Assembly: GCA_035269445.1 (NCBI GenBank)
Contig: DATFJC010000036.1
Coordinates: forward strand, 1 to 5,005
Direction of reading: 5' to 3'
Origin: DATFJC01 sp035269445
Lineage (GTDB): Bacteria > Patescibacteriota > Patescibacteriia > UBA2591 > UBA6264
DNA: 5,005 nucleotides
In this document: positions 1 to 3,079 of the stretch, piece by piece
Numbering within the stretch: position 1 is the first letter of the stretch
Layout: every line of letters begins with the position of its first letter
Position numbers and translations under genes: made by a program
The notes under the pieces: model-generated
Seen by the model: only the letters and a program-made list of their open reading frames with translations
Databases searched by the model: none
Told to the model about the DNA's origin: nothing

Positions 1-239
1 ACTTCTAATAAATTATCAATATAATACTTAAAAGCTTTTAGGGTTGGCACCCTACCAGCAGATATATGAGGCTTAGATAAATATCTTTCTTTAACCAAAT
101 TCGCCATTTCATTACGAATTGTGGCACTACTTATATTTAAACTACACCTTTCTTTTAAAAACCTAGACCCCACAGGCTCGGCTGTGTTAATGTAATTTTT
201 TATAATTAATTTTAATATTTTTTGTTGTCTTTTGGTCAT
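1..239 (-). CDS. hrcA: Heat-inducible transcription repressor HrcA, N-terminal part (cut by window edge)
   Basis: HrcA is the dimeric repressor that binds CIRCE operators and represses chaperone genes (commonly grpE-dnaK-dnaJ and groESL) until heat shock titrates GroEL. Seventy-nine complete codons are visible and the rest lies beyond the left edge. The residues match the HrcA N-terminal winged-helix domain: TKRQQKILKLII at 2-13, NTAEPVGS at 18-25, the recognition-helix segment SSATIRNEMANL at 37-48, and the HISAGRVPT wing at 58-66. The ATG at 239 is chosen because the family begins only a few residues before the RQ.ILK motif. There is no Shine-Dalgarno site in front of it; instead a TATAAT box lies six bases upstream, so the message may be leaderless. 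A perfect CIRCE directly upstream indicates autoregulation. Only the N-terminus can be judged; whether grpE or dnaK follow cannot be seen. Confidence 0.95.
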   Translation of the reverse strand, partial: MTKRQQKILKLIIKNYINTAEPVGSRFLKERCSLNISSATIRNEMANLVKERYLSKPHISAGRVPTLKAFKYYIDNLLE

Positions 240-245
240 AATTTT

Positions 246-274
246 ATTATAAAAAGAAACTTAGCACTCGTCAA
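246..274 (-). promoter_or_regulatory. hrcA promoter (sigma-70 type)
   Basis: On the minus strand there is a -35 hexamer TTGACG (274 to 269), a 17-base spacer and a perfect -10 hexamer TATAAT (251 to 246). The -35 lies inside the CIRCE element, so HrcA bound there should block RNA polymerase. The predicted transcription start, seven bases after the -10, falls on or next to the A of the hrcA ATG at 239. Confidence 0.8.
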
Positions 275-290
275 GGGTGAGTGCTAAGTT
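251..290 (-). terminator. Possible rho-independent terminator formed by the extended CIRCE repeat
   Basis: In minus-strand RNA coming from the DUF3467 gene, the 12-bp arms (290-279 and 269-258) would fold into a perfect stem with a nine-base loop, followed by a T-rich run (TTTCTTTTT, overlapping the end of the stem, down to 251). The hairpin begins 22 bases after the DUF3467 stop codon, a normal terminator distance. This would end the murG-to-DUF3467 unit just before hrcA. The stem exists anyway as the HrcA operator, so terminator function is an inference. Confidence 0.45.
261..287. promoter_or_regulatory. CIRCE operator (HrcA binding site)
   Basis: The sequence is TTAGCACTC (261-269), nine bases, GAGTGCTAA (279-287), an exact match to the canonical CIRCE consensus in both arms and spacer length. 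The symmetry extends three more pairs (AAC at 258-260, GTT at 288-290), giving 12-bp arms. It lies immediately upstream of hrcA and overlaps that gene's -35 box, the expected position for negative autoregulation. It is downstream of the DUF3467 gene, so it is not that gene's operator. Confidence 0.97.
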
Positions 291-312
291 AATTGTGGAA
301 AACTTTAAACTC

Positions 313-606
313 TTAATTGTCTTTAAAGCCCATCTTGGCTTTTGGCCCCTTATCTGACTCAATTTCACCAAATTTTTCTTCATACATTTTAATATTTTTC
401 CTTAAAACATTGGCAATTCTTTTAGCATGAGAGGGGTTGGTAATAATTCTACTAAGCAATTCTCCTTTAGGAGGTGAAGCTAGGAAAAAATCCATAATAA
501 ACTCATTCTTGTTTACCCTTAACTGCATCATGTTTGAATAATGACCAGATAATTTTTCGTCATTAGCAGAAAATTTTAATTGTTTTTTAGAATCCTTATT
601 AGCCAT
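313..606 (-). CDS. DUF3467 family protein
   Basis: This is a 97-residue soluble protein recognised as DUF3467, a small bacterial and archaeal family with no established function. Matching features are the YSN segment near 23-25 followed by a strand with N-x-x-EFIMDF (32-40), the RIITNPSHAKRIANVLRKNI block (53-72) and the YEEKFGEI ending (75-82). The last 15 residues are polar and probably disordered. It is the last gene of the apparent murG unit, starting 12 bases after the nucleotidyltransferase stop. The start ATG at 606 gives the usual family length. The bases before it are almost all A and T with no Shine-Dalgarno site, so translation may depend on coupling to the upstream gene. The family assignment rests on motif memory; no function is claimed. 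Confidence 0.85.
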   Translation of the reverse strand: MANKDSKKQLKFSANDEKLSGHYSNMMQLRVNKNEFIMDFFLASPPKGELLSRIITNPSHAKRIANVLRKNIKMYEEKFGEIESDKGPKAKMGFKDN

Positions 607-618
607 AAAAATATTTTT

Positions 619-1089
619 TTATTTTTTATTATTTAAAAATTGTTTTATTTTCTCAGCCTTATTAAAACGACTAAGTTTTTGGTAAGCTGCTAGTTCTACT
701 TTTAAGGGATAACAAAAAATCATTGTTTTGTCTAACTTTTTTTTAATAAGCTTATCTTCTTTTTTGCTTAAATAATTGTTTCGCAAGTCCCCTTCTTTAA
801 TAATTTCTACCTCTATATTATTAATTTTAAACTTAAAGGTTTCATAGCTTAATTTAATGCCTTCATTCATTGTTTTGTTTTTAGCAGGATAAACTAAATT
901 ATCTTTAAATATTATTTCTGCTTTCTTAAAATCAGATCCTAAAACAATAATATCTATATCATTAACCCAAGAAATATCAATCCCTTGAAAAGCTAAATTA
1001 CAACTACCTGTTAAAGCCCAGCCAATGTTTTGATTATTTAGCTTTTCAGCTATCCAGATAAGACTATCTTGAAACTTATCTAAAATCAT
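619..1089 (-). CDS. Nucleotidyltransferase-fold protein (polymerase beta superfamily)
   Basis: A 156-residue protein that looks like a minimal nucleotidyltransferase of the polymerase-beta superfamily. The hallmark WALTGSCNLAFQG (24-36) carries the G28-S29 pair, and NDIDIIV (43-49) supplies the D-x-D metal-binding aspartates D44 and D46. A third acidic position on a later strand is probably E95 (or E93) in IEVEII. The helix PLKVELAAYQKLSRFNKAEKIKQFL (128-152) resembles the C-terminal helix of small nucleotidyltransferases. The key residues are intact, so it is probably catalytic, transferring a nucleotide to an unknown acceptor. Candidates include a toxin-antitoxin type enzyme or a small-molecule or RNA modifier, but no partner gene such as a HEPN protein lies beside it. 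It starts seven bases after the DUF6485 stop and has no Shine-Dalgarno site, which suggests co-transcription and perhaps translational coupling. Confidence 0.75.
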   Translation of the reverse strand: MILDKFQDSLIWIAEKLNNQNIGWALTGSCNLAFQGIDISWVNDIDIIVLGSDFKKAEIIFKDNLVYPAKNKTMNEGIKLSYETFKFKINNIEVEIIKEGDLRNNYLSKKEDKLIKKKLDKTMIFCYPLKVELAAYQKLSRFNKAEKIKQFLNNKK

Positions 1090-1096
1090 ATAATTT

Positions 1097-1291
1097 TTAT
1101 TTATTTTGATCTTTTATAAAAGCCTGTATTGATCTATCATAGGAGGCTTCTGCCTGTTTTGAAAAATAACATGCTGGTAACTCCCCTCTTTTTCTATGAT
1201 AAGCTATGCACTCACAACAAATACCCTTTCTTGGGCAATCAGGATAACTGCAAGGACAAGACTTAAGATTATCTTGTTTTTGACATTCCAT
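1097..1291 (-). CDS. Cysteine-rich small protein, DUF6485 family
   Basis: A 64-residue protein with eight cysteines (3, 12, 14, 19, 25, 26, 28, 41) and His32 in the pattern SCPCSYPDCPRKGICCECIAY, followed by HRKRGELPACYFS and YDRSI. This matches what I know of the DUF6485 family of short cytosolic proteins. Cysteine density and spacing suggest metal binding, most likely zinc, but the spacing is not that of a classical ferredoxin or a single zinc ribbon, and no function is established. It has no signal peptide or membrane segment. It sits in the murG unit, 14 bases after the DUF5652 gene and seven bases before the nucleotidyltransferase gene. The ATG at 1291 gives the full family-like N-terminus MEC. 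No Shine-Dalgarno site precedes it. Confidence 0.85.
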   Translation of the reverse strand: MECQKQDNLKSCPCSYPDCPRKGICCECIAYHRKRGELPACYFSKQAEASYDRSIQAFIKDQNK

Positions 1292-1305
1292 ATAAAATAT
1301 ATAAC

Positions 1306-1542
1306 TTATTTCTTAAAAAAAGATTTAAACTTTGCTTTTATTTTTTGCCAAAAACTTAATTCTTTAGCTACAACAAAAATATAAAAAATTTCTAATAACC
1401 CAAAAGTATTAATAACAAACATAACTATAAACCAAACCTTTTCTCCCCTTTTAGCTGCCTTCCACAAAGCTATTCCAGTCCATGGTAAAACCCAAAGTAA
1501 TATTAACAAACCCAGTAATTGATTTTGACTTAAAAAATTCAT
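1306..1542 (-). CDS. DUF5652 family two-helix membrane protein
   Basis: A 78-residue protein with two predicted membrane helices (about 9-27 and 36-58) joined by a short basic loop (KAAKRGEKV, 28-36), and a lysine-rich C-terminal tail. The segment GIALWKAAKRGEKVWFIVMF (23-42), continuing through VINTFGLLEIFYIF (43-56), matches the DUF5652 family, common in Patescibacteria genomes and of unknown function. The central ALWKAA and INTFG-x-x-E elements are its recognisable core. Charge distribution (positive loop between the helices and positive tail) makes a cytoplasmic loop likely by the positive-inside rule, although both cannot be cytoplasmic with two helices unless one segment is re-entrant, so topology is uncertain. 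It lies 44 bases after murG and probably shares its transcript. A membrane location beside a membrane-associated cell-wall enzyme is suggestive only. Confidence 0.85.
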   Translation of the reverse strand: MNFLSQNQLLGLLILLWVLPWTGIALWKAAKRGEKVWFIVMFVINTFGLLEIFYIFVVAKELSFWQKIKAKFKSFFKK

Positions 1543-1563
1543 ATTTTTTTAATTAATTATTTG

Positions 1564-1569
1564 ATTATA
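1564..1569 (-). promoter_or_regulatory. Possible internal promoter -10 box before the DUF5652 gene
   Basis: A perfect TATAAT (1569 to 1564) lies in the 44-base gap between murG and the DUF5652 gene. No convincing -35 hexamer is found 16-18 bases upstream (the sequence there is about ATTTAA). In such AT-rich DNA a lone TATAAT can occur by chance, so a secondary promoter is possible but weakly supported. Confidence 0.3.
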
Positions 1570-1586
1570 TTTAGAACTATTTATTA

Positions 1587-2645
1587 TTAAATATTTTCAA
1601 AAATAATATCTACTATTTCCAAGCTAGCCTTAGGATGATTCATTTTCTTTAAGTTTAAAGAAAGCTTATCTCTTTTTCCTTTCTGCTTTAAAAGTTCTTT
1701 AATTTCTTTAACTAAAATAGAATTATTAAGATTATTATCTTTAATGCAAATAGCTGCCTTATTTTTACAAAAAATATTAGCATTTTTTTCTTGAGGCGAA
1801 TTTGGTAAAGGAATAAAAATGGTTGGTTTACCTAAAACAGAAAGTTCGCTTATTGCCCCTACCCCAGCTCTAGATATAACTATATCAGCCATTTTATAAA
1901 TATCTTTTAAGTCTGATAAAAATTCATAAGCTCTGTAATGATAATCATTTTTTTTAATTAATTTTCCCTTACCAGTTAAATGAATAACCTGACAAACTTT
2001 GTTTAATTTAGGCAATGCTTTTAAAACTACCTTGTTAATATGAGAAGAACCTGTTCCTCCCCCCATAATTAAAATAGTTTTTAAATCTTTTTTTAAGTTA
2101 AACCTTTTTATAGCTTGCTCCTTACTACCATTTAAAATCTCTTTCCTTACTGGAGTACCTGTTACAATACCTTTGGGAAAGTGTTTTTTTAAATCTTTAA
2201 AACTTAGAGTAATTTTTGTGGCAAAAAATGATAAAATCTTATTAGCCAAACCTGGCTTAGCATCTAATTGATGTAAAAACACTGGAATCTTAAAAAACCA
2301 ACCAGCTATACAAACCGGCACTGCTACAAATCCTCCTGCTTCTAAAATTGCATCCGGCTTAAATTTTTTAATTAAAAATAAGGACTGAAAAAATCCGATT
2401 ATAATTTTAAAAGGATCAAGTAAATTTTTAAAACTTAAATATCTCCTAAGTTTACCAGAAAAAATAGATTTATATTTAATTTCTTTTGCTTTAGCTAGCC
2501 TTTTTTCAGGCATACCCTTTCTTGTCCCAATAAATAAAAACTCAGTCTTGGGTTTTCTTTTTTTTATTTCATCAAACAAGGCAAGCAAGGGAGTGGTTGA
2601 TCCAGCTGTCCCTCCGCCAGTTATAATAATTCTTTTTTGTTTCAT
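1587..2645 (-). CDS. murG: MurG-type UDP-N-acetylglucosamine: lipid I N-acetylglucosaminyltransferase
   Basis: MurG adds GlcNAc from UDP-GlcNAc to lipid I, forming lipid II at the inner face of the cytoplasmic membrane. At 352 residues the protein has the normal length of this GT28 family. The N-terminal glycine loop is GGGTAGSTTP (10-19), a hydrophobic stretch at 79-95 fits the membrane-facing side, and LEAGGFVAVP (101-110) plus HQLDAKPGLANK (125-136) match the acceptor domain. The second glycine loop is GGGTGSSHIN (195-204). SRAGVGAISEL (258-268) and PQEKNA (284-289) are the UDP-GlcNAc-binding part, with R259, E267 and Q285 at the positions of E. coli R260, E268 and Q288. Ser16 replaces the conserved loop histidine, and HQLD stands where E. 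coli has HEQN. It starts its own unit after a terminator, with TATAAT eight bases upstream of the ATG. No ftsW or murC neighbour is seen. Confidence 0.92.
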   Translation of the reverse strand: MKQKRIIITGGGTAGSTTPLLALFDEIKKRKPKTEFLFIGTRKGMPEKRLAKAKEIKYKSIFSGKLRRYLSFKNLLDPFKIIIGFFQSLFLIKKFKPDAILEAGGFVAVPVCIAGWFFKIPVFLHQLDAKPGLANKILSFFATKITLSFKDLKKHFPKGIVTGTPVRKEILNGSKEQAIKRFNLKKDLKTILIMGGGTGSSHINKVVLKALPKLNKVCQVIHLTGKGKLIKKNDYHYRAYEFLSDLKDIYKMADIVISRAGVGAISELSVLGKPTIFIPLPNSPQEKNANIFCKNKAAICIKDNNLNNSILVKEIKELLKQKGKRDKLSLNLKKMNHPKASLEIVDIIFENI

Positions 2646-2653
2646 ACCCTTTT

Positions 2654-2659
2654 ATTATA
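2654..2659 (-). promoter_or_regulatory. murG promoter -10 box
   Basis: A perfect TATAAT (2659 to 2654) stands eight bases before the murG ATG and just after the terminator of the preceding gene, exactly where a new promoter is needed. The -35 region overlaps the terminator T-tract and has no good hexamer (about TTTTAT). The predicted start would be within about two bases of the ATG, leaving almost no leader. A GGG next to the ATG is too close to serve as a Shine-Dalgarno site. Confidence 0.55.
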
Positions 2660-2671
2660 AACAATTTCTCC

Positions 2672-2705
2672 AATAAATAAAAGAGCCGCCTTTTTTAGAC
2701 GGCTC
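2672..2705 (-). terminator. Rho-independent terminator of the 89-residue protein gene
   Basis: In minus-strand RNA, GAGCCGUC (2705-2698) pairs with GGCGGCUC (2690-2683) as an eight-base stem containing one U-G wobble. The loop is UAAAAAA, and the stem is followed by TTTTATTTATT (2682-2672). The wobble pair becomes a C-A mismatch on the plus strand and no T-tract follows there, so the element is oriented for the minus strand. It begins 18 bases after the stop codon at 2724. Confidence 0.9.
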
Positions 2706-2723
2706 ACCATATTACATAATTTT

Positions 2724-2993
2724 TTAAAATAATGTTAATTGGGGATCTTTCCTCCTTTCTGGTTCTTTTTTAAAGATACCATTAATTTGTTTCACTATTT
2801 GCTTAAAAGTGCCACTAGGGACAATTAATCTTTCACTATCACAAAGCCTGGCACTACCATGAATTAACCGACTCACTATTTTGGGACTTCCATTTATAAG
2901 ACGGAAGGTTAATTCAAGTTCATCATGGACTAAAACTATTACCTCAAATACTACTTCTTTTTTTCTAAGTACCTGCTTAATTTTAAAGTCCAT
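2724..2993 (-). CDS. Unrecognised 89-residue protein ending in a beta-clamp-like QLTLF motif
   Basis: I do not recognise a family. The first 60 residues are rich in alternating hydrophobic positions typical of beta strands (VVFEVIVLVH 14-23, LELTFRLI 26-33, RLIVP 55-59). They are followed by a probable helix (GTFKQIVKQINGIF, 61-74) and a charged linker (KKEPERRKDP). The last five residues are QLTLF (85-89), close to the bacterial sliding-clamp-binding consensus QL(S/D)LF, found for example at the tails of Y-family polymerases. There is no membrane segment or signal peptide. The ATG at 2993 is preferred over an in-frame TTG at 3014 because a strong AAGGAGG site lies nine bases upstream of it, inside the longer reading. 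It has its own promoter and terminator, so it is a single-gene unit divergent from topA. A role at the replication clamp is an inference from the tail alone. Confidence 0.8.
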   Translation of the reverse strand: MDFKIKQVLRKKEVVFEVIVLVHDELELTFRLINGSPKIVSRLIHGSARLCDSERLIVPSGTFKQIVKQINGIFKKEPERRKDPQLTLF

Positions 2994-3002
2994 TAATATC
3001 TT

Positions 3003-3009
3003 CCTCCTT
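3003..3009 (-). promoter_or_regulatory. Strong Shine-Dalgarno site deciding the start of the 89-residue protein
   Basis: AAGGAGG (3009 to 3003) lies nine bases before the ATG at 2993. It is the only good Shine-Dalgarno site among the eight gene starts in the window, and it excludes the upstream TTG at 3014, whose first codons would overlap it. Confidence 0.88.
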
Positions 3010-3037
3010 GTCAATTTTATTTTTCTATGTTAATAAT
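3008..3037 (+). promoter_or_regulatory. Candidate topA promoter
   Basis: TTGTCA (3008-3013) and AATAAT (3032-3037) each match five of six consensus positions with an 18-base spacer, predicting a start near 3044 and a leader of about 36 bases. An alternative AATAAT at 3065-3070, with ATAACA (3041-3046) 18 bases upstream, would start transcription almost at the topA ATG. The region is very AT-rich, so neither is certain. Confidence 0.35.
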
Positions 3038-3066
3038 ATGATAACATAAATTAATAACAGAGTCAA
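3038..3066 (-). promoter_or_regulatory. Promoter of the 89-residue protein gene
   Basis: The minus strand has TTGACT (3066 to 3061), a 17-base spacer and TATCAT (3043 to 3038). Each hexamer matches five of six consensus positions at the optimal spacing. The predicted start near 3031 gives a leader of about 38 bases that contains the AAGGAGG site. Confidence 0.72.
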
Positions 3067-3079
3067 TAATAAATTTTTT

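Noticed and set aside
261..287. CIRCE as operator of the DUF3467 gene
   Set aside because: The element lies downstream of that gene's stop codon on the same strand; it is upstream only of hrcA.
1097..1291. DUF6485 protein as a ferredoxin-like iron-sulfur protein
   Set aside because: The cysteine spacing does not give the C-x2-C-x2-C-x3-C pattern, and the whole sequence fits DUF6485 instead.
1196..1384. Plus-strand open frame of 62 codons
   Set aside because: It lies antisense across the recognised DUF6485 and DUF5652 genes and encodes no recognisable protein.
2683..2705. The GC-rich hairpin as a plus-strand or bidirectional terminator
   Set aside because: On the plus strand one pair becomes a C-A mismatch, no T-run follows and no plus-strand gene ends there.
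2994..3014. In-frame TTG start at 3014 giving a 96-residue version of the small protein
   Set aside because: The seven extra residues are encoded by the Shine-Dalgarno site and its spacer for the ATG at 2993, which is the better start.
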